Shown here: piece by piece, positions 1 to 8,455 of the stretch
Layout of the letters: every line of letters starts with the position of its first letter
How positions within the stretch are numbered: position 1 is the stretch's first letter
Origin: Marinobacter antarcticus
GTDB taxonomy: Bacteria; Pseudomonadota; Gammaproteobacteria; Pseudomonadales; Oleiphilaceae
Reading direction: 5' to 3'
Assembly (NCBI RefSeq): GCF_011049865.1
Contig: NZ_DRGY01000046.1
Span: 1-64,000, forward strand
DNA length: 64,000 nucleotides
The notes under the pieces: generated by a model
Told to the model about the DNA's origin: nothing
Database searches by the model: none
What the model saw: the letters and a program-made list of their open reading frames with translations, nothing else
Made by a program: the position numbers and the translations under genes

Positions 1-143
1 CACCTCGCGGTGGACACCCTTGCCGTTCGGCTAACCGTTCCCCTTGCCGGGTCGGTAGCGGACTTGCACCGCCAAGTCATCCCATTGCCACCACAGCTCA
101 GGGAATAGCGCCATCAAGGCGCTGCGCGCCATGCCTGGCGCAC
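1..143 (-). mobile_element. 5' end of a group II intron (class C type), truncated by window edge
   Basis: Read on the minus strand from 143 downwards, the sequence starts GTGCGCCAGGCATGG, which fits the group II 5' boundary GUGYG. It continues with a GGTGCAAGTCC block, then GGTTAGCCGAACGGCAAGG and GTGTCCACCGCGAGG at the window edge. This order of blocks matches the domain I region of bacterial class C introns such as B.h.I1, as I remember it. The intron starts four bases after the T-tract of the lpp terminator, and class C introns are known to insert just downstream of intrinsic terminator hairpins. The reverse transcriptase ORF and the 3' end would lie outside the window. The identification is firm; the subclass is an inference. 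Confidence 0.8.
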
Positions 144-146
144 CAT

Positions 147-174
147 AAAAAAAGGCCGGGAACCCCGGCCTTTT
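147..174 (-). terminator. Intrinsic terminator of lpp
   Basis: The arms GGCCGGG (154-160) and CCCGGCC (164-170) form a short-loop hairpin. On the minus strand it is followed by seven T (153-147). It lies 23 bases after the lpp stop codon. A T-run on the other side (171-174) makes it weakly bidirectional. The group II intron begins directly after its T-tract. Confidence 0.9.
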
Positions 175-196
175 CGCAGTGCTTAAGCGTGAAGCT

Positions 197-478
197 TTAC
201 TTCATGCTTGCACGATCGAGCATACGCTTAGCGCGCTCGTTTGCTTCGTCAGCAGACTTCTGAGCTGCTTTCGCTGCGGCCAGAGCACGGTCTGCAGTGT
301 TCTGTGCAGAACGTGCGGTGCTTGCAGCGCCGTTAGCGGTGTTCATTGCTTTGTCTGCACTCATTTCAGCAGAGTTAGCACTCGCATTGGCTTCGTCAAG
401 AGCGCCCTGGTCGGTAGTTGCACAGCCTGCAGTCAGAGCAGTAGCCAGTGCGATTCCAGCGATCGTCAGTTTACGCAT
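197..478 (-). CDS. lpp: OprI/Lpp-type major outer-membrane lipoprotein
   Basis: This is a small alanine-rich lipoprotein of 93 residues. It has a signal peptide ending in a lipobox (LTAGC, Cys19). The mature chain is an almost pure heptad Ala-zipper coiled coil, expected to trimerise between the outer membrane and peptidoglycan. The C-terminus (DEANERAKRMLDRASMK) closely resembles Pseudomonas OprI. It ends in Lys, the residue through which Lpp is joined to meso-diaminopimelate. A clear ribosome site (AAGGGG) precedes the ATG. It is monocistronic, with its own terminator. The next gene in the same direction upstream is an L,D-transpeptidase, the enzyme class that makes this linkage. Whether the protein is actually crosslinked cannot be seen from sequence. 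Confidence 0.93.
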   Translation of the reverse strand: MRKLTIAGIALATALTAGCATTDQGALDEANASANSAEMSADKAMNTANGAASTARSAQNTADRALAAAKAAQKSADEANERAKRMLDRASMK

Positions 479-704
479 TGTAAATCCCCTTATTGGTCGA
501 GTTATTTCCTGTTTATCCGAAAGTCAGTTCAGACGACTTCCTGTCCGCTTCGGCCCGATAGACATTGACCAACAATTATCGTTGTCTAACAACTATCGGA
601 GTCGTAGACCAGTGTAAAACACTCTGGACGGAAATGTTAACTAAGTGTACGTGAATTTTTTCAGGTCATGACGACAACTTAATGCTTGCGCCGTGGGAAG
701 GTGT

Positions 705-1265
705 TCAGGGAACGATGCGTATTGGCGTGCCGTCGTTCACCAGTTGCCAGATTTCGTCCATTTCCTGGTTGTTAACGGCTATACAACCGTTGGTCCAGTC
801 CAGACCCGTATAAGCGAACGCCATGTCGCCTGAACCATTGGGCAGGCCGTGAATCATAATGCTGCCACCTGGGTCGAGGCCCCAGTTTTGCGCCATTTCA
901 CGGTCATTGCCGCTGGGATAAGAGATATGAATGGACTTGTAAAAATCGCTGCCGGAATTGCGCCAATCCAGCGTGTAGTCGCCTTCCGGCGTGCGTTCGT
1001 CGCCCTCAAAGAGCTTGTGCCCTTCGGGATTATCGCCGAGCGAAATACGATAACTCCGGATCACCTTTTCCCCGTTCATCAAATAAAGACGGCGTTGTCC
1101 TTTTTTTACCAATACCTTGTTAATCACCAGAGATTCGCCTGGCGAATTCTCCATTGCAGGCATGCGAGAGTCTACTTTCGCCAGCAAGTCTGAGCCGCAG
1201 GCGGGCAAGCTTGCGGCAAAAAACAGAGCCAGAACGCACGGGGTTAATAAACGGGAAATAGCCAT
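705..1265 (-). CDS. L,D-transpeptidase (YkuD domain)
   Basis: This is a periplasmic YkuD-fold transpeptidase of 186 residues. The N-terminus is a signal sequence, and LPAC at 20-23 might be an imperfect lipobox. The catalytic motif is visible: IHG with His139, then DWTNGCIAV with the nucleophile Cys161. Family members either form 3-3 peptidoglycan crosslinks or attach Lpp to peptidoglycan. The domain takes up nearly the whole mature protein, with no LysM or peptidoglycan-binding domain, which is short for an ErfK/YbiS protein. It lies just upstream of lpp on the same strand with a gap of 226 bp, so a role in lipoprotein anchoring is plausible but inferred. Confidence 0.88.
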   Translation of the reverse strand: MAISRLLTPCVLALFFAASLPACGSDLLAKVDSRMPAMENSPGESLVINKVLVKKGQRRLYLMNGEKVIRSYRISLGDNPEGHKLFEGDERTPEGDYTLDWRNSGSDFYKSIHISYPSGNDREMAQNWGLDPGGSIMIHGLPNGSGDMAFAYTGLDWTNGCIAVNNQEMDEIWQLVNDGTPIRIVP

Positions 1266-1382
1266 AGCCTTAACTTACCAATGATTAATCTTTGTACATG
1301 ACCGTTTATAACATAACCCATCAACCAGACGTTAAAGGGTTTTGTTAACTTTTACAGTTATCCGTTGCAGCTGCCGAACATT

Positions 1383-3098
1383 TTATGATTTGTCCATTCT
1401 CAGGCCAACCTTGGTAACCTGATCTGCCTCTGTGGCCCTGGCTACCAAGGTAACGGGTCCTAAAACCACGATGTCGCCAACAACCGGGTGGCCTTTGGTG
1501 CGCCGGGCGAAGCATTCCGTAAGCGACAATTCCGGTGGCAATTCATTGAACTCTATGCCGTAAACCTGCTCCACGTCACCGAGCAGGGCATCTCCGTTCA
1601 GCACAAAATCGCCGAAGAAAGCCCTTTCCGCGAGATATTTCGGTGCATGGCGGCCACTCAGCGACTTACCTAGCTCTTTTAGCACGCTGGGCGTGGCAAA
1701 CATGGCAACCATATCGCCGCTGGATACTTCCAGGTCCGCCTTGGGTTGCAGGCAAACCCGATTGCGGAACACCCCGGCCACGGCGGTGTTTTCCGGGAAG
1801 CGAAGCTGACCCAGCACTCGGGGGATTTCCCAGTTTTCGCCTCTCAAAGGGAACAGCATCAGCTCATGGTCGCCCGCCGCGGGCGCGTCCAGCGGCAAGC
1901 GGCGGAAAGGCTCGTCGTTAGCCGGTATTTCAAGGCGCAGTAAGCGCGCAAGCGGAGTAATTGACGTGCCCTGAACCAACAACGAAACCAGCACAATGAA
2001 GAAAGCGGCGTGAAAAACCAACTGTGCTTCGGGCAGGTTGGCGATAATCGGAAACAAGGCCAGAACAATCGGTACAGCGCCCCGGAGCCCAACCCAGCTG
2101 ATAAAGGCCAGTTCCCGGCGATTAAAACCGAAAGGCCAGATGGTAAGCATGACCGTGAGCGGACGAATCACAAAAATCAGCGCCAGCGCCAAAACAAGGC
2201 CGCTTCCTGCCAGTGGCAACAGATCGGAGGGGTTAACCAGCAAGCCGAGAATCAGAAACAGGCACAGCTGTGCCAGCCACGCCAGGCCGTCGTGTACCTG
2301 AAGGATCATCGGCATCATCCTTACCTGGCGGTTACCAATCACAACGCCACACAGATAGATGGCCAGAAATCCGCTGCCACCGAGGGCGTTGATGGCAGAA
2401 AACACCAGAATGCCGGCGGCGACGACCAGCAGTGGGTAAAGAGACGGAGTCAGGCGAATGCGATTGGCAAGTTCGGCAATAAGAAAGCCGCCCACAATAC
2501 CGCCAACGCCGCCAATGCTGAACTGCTTGAACAGCAGAATCAGCGAATCCTGGATGGCGTGTTCACCGCCGCTGCCGATCAGGGTGACCATCATCAGCGT
2601 CAGGAATATGGCCATAGGGTCGTTACTGCCGGATTCAATTTCCAGCGTGGCGCTTACACGCTCATTCAGGTGCAATCCGCGACCCTGCAGCAGGGAAAAT
2701 ACGGCCGCTGCGTCGGTAGAAGAGATGATGGCGCCAATGAGCAGGGCGGTCATCCAGCGCAGGTCGAAAACCAGCCAGGCAACGAATGCTGCCCCCAGCG
2801 CCGTCATGGCAACACCCACCGTTGCCAAAACCAGCGCTGGTTTCAAACCAACCCGGAACGTTTCTGCGCGGGTGCGCATGCCGCCGTCAAGCAGAATGAC
2901 GCCCAGTGCCAGATTGGCAACCAGGAAAGAGAGTTGGAAGTCGTCGAATTGAATGCCGCCCGGGCCGTCCTTGCCCATCATCATGCCCACCGCCAGGAAA
3001 ATCAGCAGTACCGGCATGCCAACCCGGCTGGATAGTGGGCTCAGTACGATGCTGATGACAATCATCAGGGCACCTACCAGGGTGAGCGTTGGATCCAT
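1383..3098 (-). CDS. nhaP2: K+/H+ antiporter, NhaP2/CvrA type (CPA1)
   Basis: This is an inner-membrane cation/proton antiporter of 571 residues, the usual NhaP2 length. Residues 1-390 carry about 12-13 hydrophobic segments of the Na+/H+ exchanger fold, including the conserved acidic stretch SSTDAAAVFSLL. After residue 400 a cytosolic TrkA-C (RCK_C) domain follows, ending in a CorC/HlyC-like tail (SLTECFARRTKGHPVVGD region). In enterobacteria and Vibrio this family exports K+ in exchange for protons and helps control cell volume at low osmolarity. That suits the salt-adapted lifestyle suggested by the ectoine genes here. It appears to be a single-gene unit, divergent from the tRNA-Gly gene. 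Confidence 0.9.
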   Translation of the reverse strand: MDPTLTLVGALMIVISIVLSPLSSRVGMPVLLIFLAVGMMMGKDGPGGIQFDDFQLSFLVANLALGVILLDGGMRTRAETFRVGLKPALVLATVGVAMTALGAAFVAWLVFDLRWMTALLIGAIISSTDAAAVFSLLQGRGLHLNERVSATLEIESGSNDPMAIFLTLMMVTLIGSGGEHAIQDSLILLFKQFSIGGVGGIVGGFLIAELANRIRLTPSLYPLLVVAAGILVFSAINALGGSGFLAIYLCGVVIGNRQVRMMPMILQVHDGLAWLAQLCLFLILGLLVNPSDLLPLAGSGLVLALALIFVIRPLTVMLTIWPFGFNRRELAFISWVGLRGAVPIVLALFPIIANLPEAQLVFHAAFFIVLVSLLVQGTSITPLARLLRLEIPANDEPFRRLPLDAPAAGDHELMLFPLRGENWEIPRVLGQLRFPENTAVAGVFRNRVCLQPKADLEVSSGDMVAMFATPSVLKELGKSLSGRHAPKYLAERAFFGDFVLNGDALLGDVEQVYGIEFNELPPELSLTECFARRTKGHPVVGDIVVLGPVTLVARATEADQVTKVGLRMDKS

Positions 3099-3119
3099 CA
3101 GAACTCCATAAGAGAATGC

Positions 3120-3149
3120 TTGCCGGGGGCCGGTCGAAGCGCTTATATT
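3120..3149 (+). promoter_or_regulatory. Probable sigma-70 promoter of tRNA-Gly
   Basis: A -35 like TTGCCG (3120-3125) and a -10 TATATT (3144-3149) are separated by 18 bp. A GC-rich stretch just after the -10 (cgcggg) resembles the discriminator of stringently controlled stable-RNA promoters. The tRNA begins 22 bases further on. Confidence 0.5.
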
Positions 3150-3171
3150 GCGCGGGTAGTCACGCCTTCTG

Positions 3172-3245
3172 GCGGGTGTAGTTCAATGGTAGAACGGCAG
3201 CTTCCCAAGCTGCACACGTGGGTTCGATTCCCATCACCCGCTCCA
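3172..3245 (+). tRNA. tRNA-Gly(CCC)
   Basis: The 74-base gene folds as a cloverleaf. The acceptor stem GCGGGTG pairs with CACCCGC, T is the discriminator base, and CCA is encoded. The anticodon stem GCAGC/GCTGC encloses the loop TTCCCAA, giving anticodon CCC, which reads GGG. The T-loop is GGTTCGATTCC. It closely resembles E. coli glyU. It stands alone, without neighbouring tRNAs. Confidence 0.97.
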
Positions 3246-3406
3246 TCGTTTCCCCAAGTTTGCCCATCGCGGGCCAAGTAGACAAGCAAGCGTATTCTCT
3301 GTTTTACATATAAGCATAGAAATTCATAATACTTTTAGCTAATTGATGTTTTTCATGGCAGAGAATCAAATCATTTCAGAGGATTTTGACGTTTATCAAT
3401 TAGTCA

Positions 3407-3428
3407 TATATGCACAGTAGTACATATA
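3407..3428. promoter_or_regulatory. Imperfect palindrome upstream of the OFA transporter
   Basis: TATATGCAC (3407-3415) and GTACATATA (3420-3428) form an inverted repeat around a 4-bp centre, in an AT-rich stretch 70 bp before the transporter gene. The TATAT...TACATA layout is reminiscent of ModE operators, though with a longer spacer. The adjacent regulator has a ModE-like helix-turn-helix. The link is inference. Confidence 0.35.
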
Positions 3429-3497
3429 TAAGCTGACAGATGGACCACAACCTCAATGAAACCAATAACAATATGACAAAAACAAAAGGGTTTGTTT

Positions 3498-5162
3498 ATG
3501 GATGGGATAGCCGAAGACCGCTCGTTCAGCGGCGATACCTCGCGCGCTAAGCCTGGCTTTTTCGACCGGGAAAATACCGTTGCCGGCCCGGACTTCAACC
3601 GCTGGCTTGTACCCACGGCGGCACTCGCGATTCACCTGTGTATCGGCATGGCCTACGGCTTTTCGGTATTCTGGTTGCCTATGGCCAATCTTGTAGCCGG
3701 CGCAGACCCGGTTGCCTGCGCGGATGTCGGCTTTTTTCAGGCGCTGACCACCACGTCCTGTAACTGGGCGGTTAGCCACGTTACTTACACCTTCGGTATA
3801 TTTATTGCCATGCTGGGCATCTCGGCGGCGCTTTGGGGCGCTTGGCTTGAGCATGCTGGCCCGCGTAAAGCCGGTGCTATCGCAGCACTGTGCTGGGGCG
3901 GCGGTATGATTCTGGGCGGCGTGGGTGTGATGATGCATCAACTCTGGCTGCTTTATCTTGGCGTCGGCGTGCTGGGCGGCGTTGGCCAGGGGCTTGGTTA
4001 CATCACGCCTGTGTCGACGTTGATCAAGTGGTTCCCGGATCGTCGCGGTATGGCAACCGGTTTTGCGATTATGGGTTATGGCGGCGGCGCCATGGTGGGC
4101 GCGCCTTTGGCCGTTTGGTTGATGGGTAATTTCTCGTCTGACGGTGGTAAGGGTGTTGCCAGCACGTTGATGGTCATGGGTGTGATTTATTTCTTCATAA
4201 TGATGGCCGGCGCGCTGGGCTTTCGGGTACCTCCCAACGGCTGGAAGCCACAAGGCTGGGAGCCGGCTAAGGGTCAACAAGCCAATACCATGATCACTCA
4301 TGGGCATGTGCACCTGAACCGCGCCTGGAAAACAAAACAGTTCTGGCTGATCTGGAGCGCGTTGTTCCTCAACGTAACGGCGGGCATTGCAGTAATCTCC
4401 ATGGCCAGTCCAATGCTGCAGGACGTGTTTGGTGGCGCTCTTGTGGGCATCCAGGATTCGGCAGTGGCGCTCACCGCAGCTCAGAAAACGGCCGTTGTAG
4501 CCGCTGCAGCCGGCTTGGTTGGGCTGATCAGCCTGTTTAACAGCGTTGGACGCCTGTTCTGGGCATCGCTTTCTGACAAGTTGGGTCGCAAAAACACGTA
4601 CCTCACATTCTTTGTGCTTGGCATTGCGTTGTACGGCCTGTTGCCTACCTGGGGACACCTCGGAATGGCCGGCATGTTTGTGATATCCATCTGCATAATC
4701 CTGAGTATGTATGGCGGTGGCTTTTCGACCGTGCCGGCGTATCTTGCTGATATTTTCGGCACTCAGATGGTGGGTGCTATCCACGGCCGCCTCCTGACAG
4801 CGTGGACCGCAGCAGGCCTGGTTGGGCCGGTGGTGATTGCGCTGATTCGAGAAGTACAGCTTAAAGCGGGCATTGAGCCTGCGCTCGTATACGATCGCAC
4901 GCTCTACATCATGGTTGGGTTGTTGGTGCTTGGTTTGATCTGCAACAGCTTGATCAAGCCGGTCGATTCATCATTGCACATGACCGATGACGAGTTGGCT
5001 AAGGAGCGCATGCTGCAGAGGGATAACGGTGTTTCTGCAGACGCCCAGACGGCCGCACGCGGCGCTTTCGGGATTACCGGAGTGCTGGCCTGGTTGGCAG
5101 TGGGCGTGCCCTTCCTGATCGGGCTCTACATTGCCATCGCAAAGGCTTCTGCATTGTTTTGA
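3498..5162 (+). CDS. OFA-family major facilitator (oxalate/formate antiporter-like)
   Basis: This is an inner-membrane MFS transporter of the oxalate:formate antiporter group, 554 residues, with 12 predicted hydrophobic segments. The MFS loop motif appears as DRRGMATGFAIMGYGGG between TM4 and TM5 and as SDKLGRKN in the second half. A 30-residue hydrophilic N-terminus and a charged C-terminal loop before a last membrane span are typical of the long OFA proteins. The start is taken at ATG 3498, preceded at 7 bases by AAAAGGG; a TTG at 3492 is the alternative. It is convergent with the regulator at 5170 and close to the NAD-formate dehydrogenase operon, so formate (or oxalate/formate) transport is the likely job. 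The substrate is inferred from context. Confidence 0.8.
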   Translation: MDGIAEDRSFSGDTSRAKPGFFDRENTVAGPDFNRWLVPTAALAIHLCIGMAYGFSVFWLPMANLVAGADPVACADVGFFQALTTTSCNWAVSHVTYTFGIFIAMLGISAALWGAWLEHAGPRKAGAIAALCWGGGMILGGVGVMMHQLWLLYLGVGVLGGVGQGLGYITPVSTLIKWFPDRRGMATGFAIMGYGGGAMVGAPLAVWLMGNFSSDGGKGVASTLMVMGVIYFFIMMAGALGFRVPPNGWKPQGWEPAKGQQANTMITHGHVHLNRAWKTKQFWLIWSALFLNVTAGIAVISMASPMLQDVFGGALVGIQDSAVALTAAQKTAVVAAAAGLVGLISLFNSVGRLFWASLSDKLGRKNTYLTFFVLGIALYGLLPTWGHLGMAGMFVISICIILSMYGGGFSTVPAYLADIFGTQMVGAIHGRLLTAWTAAGLVGPVVIALIREVQLKAGIEPALVYDRTLYIMVGLLVLGLICNSLIKPVDSSLHMTDDELAKERMLQRDNGVSADAQTAARGAFGITGVLAWLAVGVPFLIGLYIAIAKASALF

Positions 5163-5169
5163 GTGAGGT

Positions 5170-6246
5170 TCAGGTGGTCCCGGCAGTCAGCGCGTCAAAC
5201 GTGGTGATCTCGCCGGGTCTGTCTGGCTCGTAACCCGACACACCAGTGATGCGATCTACCAGAGTTGGTGATTGCAGAAGCGTTGTCAGATAGCGGAGTG
5301 TGGCAGGAGGCATACGATCCTGGCGGTATATCAGCATGTAGTGCTCGCTGGCCATTTCAATAAAATTCAGATTGAACTGCTCTGCCGCTGCCTGCACGCC
5401 AAAACCGATTTCTGCCATACCCGAAGCCACGAAAGCCGCGATGGCGGTATGAGTGAATTCAGGTTGGAAGGTTCGATTGATGCTGTCCTCAGCGAGGCCT
5501 TGTTGCTTCAGCAGTAGGTTGAGGAGGATTCGAGTACCGGAATGGCGGTCACGGCTGACGAAGCTTAGCCCGGAAGCGCTCAGGTCATGCAAAGTGCGAA
5601 TGTTGTCATGCTCGCCTTTACGCATCATCAGACCTTCGCGACGGATAACAAAGCGAATCAGCCGGTGATTGTCGTCGTCGAGGTGGTGCTGATAGTGGCT
5701 GATGATCTGTCGGGCGAGTCTCGGGCAGGTCGGCAAGTGAAAGCTTGCAACATCGCACTCGCCGCGATTGAGTGCAGACAGTGCTTCTTCGGGATTGCGG
5801 TACTGCAGGTTTATATTTATCTGTTCGGAGAACTCCGGCAGCAAAGCAACGGCATAGCCGTGGCTGGCATGCAGGCGCAAAGTAGGATGCGCACCGGACA
5901 GCAGCTGCTGTATCTGGTCGTTTAGTTCTGCGGCCATGCTGTCGATCTGTGGGCCCAGGCGGGCTTTTACCCGGTGTTCCGCCCACAGCAATTTTTCGCC
6001 CAAGGCAGAGAGCTGGCTACCATGGCCTTTGCGCATAATCACCAGTGGTAAGCCCAGAATATCGGCGCCACGATTAAGAAGGTTCCAGGCGTGGCGGTAG
6101 GAAATGCCGGCCGCGGCGGCGGCAACGGTAAGTTTGCCGGTATCACGGATGCTTTCCAGCAGCCGAAACAGAACCGGTTCAAAGAGTTCGTCGGTGTCGG
6201 TACGAAAGACCCACGCAGGGGATATGGTCAATTTTTTATTATGCAT
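5170..6246 (-). CDS. ModE-like HTH / periplasmic-binding-fold transcriptional regulator
   Basis: This is a 358-residue regulator. Residues 15-90 form a LysR/ModE-type winged helix (LTVAAAAAGISYRHAWNLL, then the LSALGEKLL wing). Residues 115-330 look like a type 2 periplasmic-binding domain of the molybdate/sulfate-binding kind, in place of the ModE molbindin domain. Related one-component regulators sit next to molybdoenzyme operons. Here the gene is divergent from fdsG with a 94-bp gap, so it probably controls the formate dehydrogenase operon in response to formate, molybdate or another anion. It ends 7 bp from the oppositely oriented transporter gene. The ligand cannot be read from the sequence. 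Confidence 0.75.
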   Translation of the reverse strand: MHNKKLTISPAWVFRTDTDELFEPVLFRLLESIRDTGKLTVAAAAAGISYRHAWNLLNRGADILGLPLVIMRKGHGSQLSALGEKLLWAEHRVKARLGPQIDSMAAELNDQIQQLLSGAHPTLRLHASHGYAVALLPEFSEQININLQYRNPEEALSALNRGECDVASFHLPTCPRLARQIISHYQHHLDDDNHRLIRFVIRREGLMMRKGEHDNIRTLHDLSASGLSFVSRDRHSGTRILLNLLLKQQGLAEDSINRTFQPEFTHTAIAAFVASGMAEIGFGVQAAAEQFNLNFIEMASEHYMLIYRQDRMPPATLRYLTTLLQSPTLVDRITGVSGYEPDRPGEITTFDALTAGTT

Positions 6247-6340
6247 TTTTATTCATATTCCGTGGTGGTGTTTGGAGTGCTAATTTGGCGTAGTTGATAG
6301 CTTCGCTACTGTATCAGAATAAAAACAGGTAGGAACAGTT

Positions 6341-6877
6341 ATGCATATGTCAGAGAGAGCTGACCCCAAAACGACAGACACAACGTTGCCCAATGCCGGC
6401 GACTGGAACACCGACACCATCCGTGAAGAAGTCGCAGCCCTGCAGCACGAGCCAGGGGCGCTGTTACCCATTTTGCACGCCATCCAAGACCGCATTGGCT
6501 ACGTGCCAGAGGCGGCCATACCTATTATTGCTGACATGCTGCAGCAGACCCGGGCTGATATACACGGGGTGATCAGCTTCTATCATCATTTTCGTACTCG
6601 TCCAACGGGCAGCAACGTGCTGGAGGTCTGCCGAGCCGAAGCTTGCCAGGCCCGCGGCGGCCGCGCCTTTGAGCGCCATGTTCAGGAAAGGCTGGGCGTG
6701 GGCTATCACGATACCACCGCCGATAATGAATTTACGCTCGAACCGGTCTATTGCCTTGGCAACTGTGCGTGCGGCCCCTCTATCCGGGTGAATAACGACA
6801 TTATCGGACGAATGACCCCACAGAAATTTGATCAGCTTGCGGACAAACTGACAACGTCCGTTTTGCAGCTAAAATAA
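6341..6877 (+). CDS. fdsG: NAD-dependent formate dehydrogenase, gamma subunit
   Basis: This is a NuoE-like [2Fe-2S] subunit of the cytoplasmic Fds formate dehydrogenase, 178 residues. The thioredoxin-like cluster ligands are Cys97, Cys102, Cys138 and Cys142 (VCRAEAC and YCLGNCACGPS), the C-x4-C...C-x3-C spacing of the family. The start at 6341 has an AGGTAGGA site 6 bases upstream; an in-frame ATG at 6347 is less well placed. It is the first gene of fdsG-fdsB-fdsA-fdhD-fdsD, and fdsB begins 17 bp downstream. The complex passes electrons from formate oxidation in FdsA to NAD+ at FdsB. Confidence 0.93.
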   Translation: MHMSERADPKTTDTTLPNAGDWNTDTIREEVAALQHEPGALLPILHAIQDRIGYVPEAAIPIIADMLQQTRADIHGVISFYHHFRTRPTGSNVLEVCRAEACQARGGRAFERHVQERLGVGYHDTTADNEFTLEPVYCLGNCACGPSIRVNNDIIGRMTPQKFDQLADKLTTSVLQLK

Positions 6878-6894
6878 AAGCAGGAGCAAGTCCG

Positions 6895-8454
6895 ATGACA
6901 ACAACAATTTATGTGCCCTGCGATACCACTGCTCTCTCTCTGGGCGCCGACCGTGTGGCGCAAGAGTTGCAGCTTGCGGCCGCCGCGCAAAGCCGGGATA
7001 TCCGCCTGGTGCGCAACGGCTCTCGTGGACTGTTCTGGCTGGAGCCGCTGGTTGAGGTGGAGACACCCCATGGCCGCGTGGCTTACGGCCCGGTGGAACC
7101 GGATCAGATAGAAGCTTTGGTCGCTGGCGGTTTATTGGATGGCAACGCCGAACACCCATTGTATCTGGGTGATATTGCGCAGCACCCCTACCTGAAACAG
7201 CAGCAGCGCCTTACTTTTGCGCGCATTGGCATCACAGACCCCATTTGTATTGACGATTACATCGCTCACGGTGGTTTTGCCGGCCTGAAACAGGCCGCAG
7301 TGATGACGCCGCAAGAGATTGTAGACGAAGTGAAAACCTCTGGCCTGCGCGGCCGTGGCGGCGCCGCCTTCCCGGCAGGTATTAAATGGCAGACCGTGCT
7401 GGATGAGCCTCAAAACCAGCAAAAATACATCGTTTGCAACGCCGACGAAGGCGATTCCGGCACCTTTGCCGACCGCCTGGTAATGGAATGCGATCCGTAC
7501 ATGCTGATTGAAGGCATGACCGTCGCAGGCCTTGCTGTCGGGGCAACCCAGGGTTTTATTTACGTACGTTCGGAATATTTGCTGTCGCAAAAGTTATTGG
7601 ATGAAGCCATTCGCAGGGCCGAAGCGCAAGGCTATCTGGGCGATAACGTGTGTGGCACGGGTCGCGCCTTCCGCCTTGACGTACGGCTTGGTGCCGGCGC
7701 CTATATTTGCGGTGAGGAAACCTCCTTGCTGGAAAGCCTCGAAGGCAAACGTGGGCTGGTACGGTCCAAACCGCCCTTACCTGCCATCAAGGGCTTGTTT
7801 GGCCAGCCCACCGTGGTGAATAACGTGCTGTCACTGGCAGCCGTGCCTTACATCCTCGCCCACGGTGGCAAAGCTTATGCCGATTACGGCATGGGGCGCT
7901 CGCTGGGCACCCTGCCCATTCAGCTAGCCGGCAATATCAAACAGGGCGGCCTGATTGAGTTGGCGTTTGGCGTTACCCTGCGCAAGATACTGGACGATTT
8001 TGGTGCCGGCACATTCACCGGTCGGCCCATGAAAGCCGTGCAGGTAGGCGGACCGTTGATGGCGTATATGCCAGAAGATCAGTGGGACACGCCGATGGAT
8101 TATGAAGCCTTCGCCAAACTCGGCGCCGGCATCGGCCACGGTGGCGTGGTGGTGTTTGACGACACCGTGGATATGGCCGAACAGGCGCGTTTTGCCATGG
8201 AGTTCTGCGCAGTGGAATCCTGTGGTAAATGCACGCCGTGCCGAATTGGTTCGGTGCGTGGTGTAGAAGTGATTGATCGAATCCGCGCCGGTGACGATCG
8301 TGATAACAATCTGGTTTTGCTGGAAGAACTGTGCGAAACCATGGTGGACGGTTCTCTTTGTGCTATGGGCGGCATGACGCCTTTTCCGGTACAGAGCGTT
8401 ATGAAATATTTCCCTGAAGACCTGATGGCCAGCCCGCGCCCAGTGGAGGCATGA
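6895..8454 (+). CDS. fdsB: NAD-dependent formate dehydrogenase, beta subunit
   Basis: This is a NuoF-like diaphorase subunit, 519 residues, which reduces NAD+. An N-terminal thioredoxin-like extension of about 110 residues (NuoE-like, without cluster cysteines) precedes the FMN/NADH-binding region. The glycine-rich GRGGAAFPAG starts near residue 153, and GEETSLLESLEG follows around 280. The N3-type [4Fe-4S] ligands are Cys443, Cys446, Cys449 (SCGKCTPC) and Cys489 (SLCAMGG). The extended N-terminus is normal for FdsB. One base separates its stop from the fdsA start, so the two are translationally coupled. Confidence 0.94.
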   Translation: MTTTIYVPCDTTALSLGADRVAQELQLAAAAQSRDIRLVRNGSRGLFWLEPLVEVETPHGRVAYGPVEPDQIEALVAGGLLDGNAEHPLYLGDIAQHPYLKQQQRLTFARIGITDPICIDDYIAHGGFAGLKQAAVMTPQEIVDEVKTSGLRGRGGAAFPAGIKWQTVLDEPQNQQKYIVCNADEGDSGTFADRLVMECDPYMLIEGMTVAGLAVGATQGFIYVRSEYLLSQKLLDEAIRRAEAQGYLGDNVCGTGRAFRLDVRLGAGAYICGEETSLLESLEGKRGLVRSKPPLPAIKGLFGQPTVVNNVLSLAAVPYILAHGGKAYADYGMGRSLGTLPIQLAGNIKQGGLIELAFGVTLRKILDDFGAGTFTGRPMKAVQVGGPLMAYMPEDQWDTPMDYEAFAKLGAGIGHGGVVVFDDTVDMAEQARFAMEFCAVESCGKCTPCRIGSVRGVEVIDRIRAGDDRDNNLVLLEELCETMVDGSLCAMGGMTPFPVQSVMKYFPEDLMASPRPVEA

Positions 8455-8455
8455 C

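Noticed and set aside
3453-4784. Long antisense reading frame of 443 codons opposite the OFA transporter
   Set aside because: It lies fully on the other strand of a well-supported membrane transporter, is rich in His, Gln and Arg, and shows no domain. It is a codon-bias shadow.
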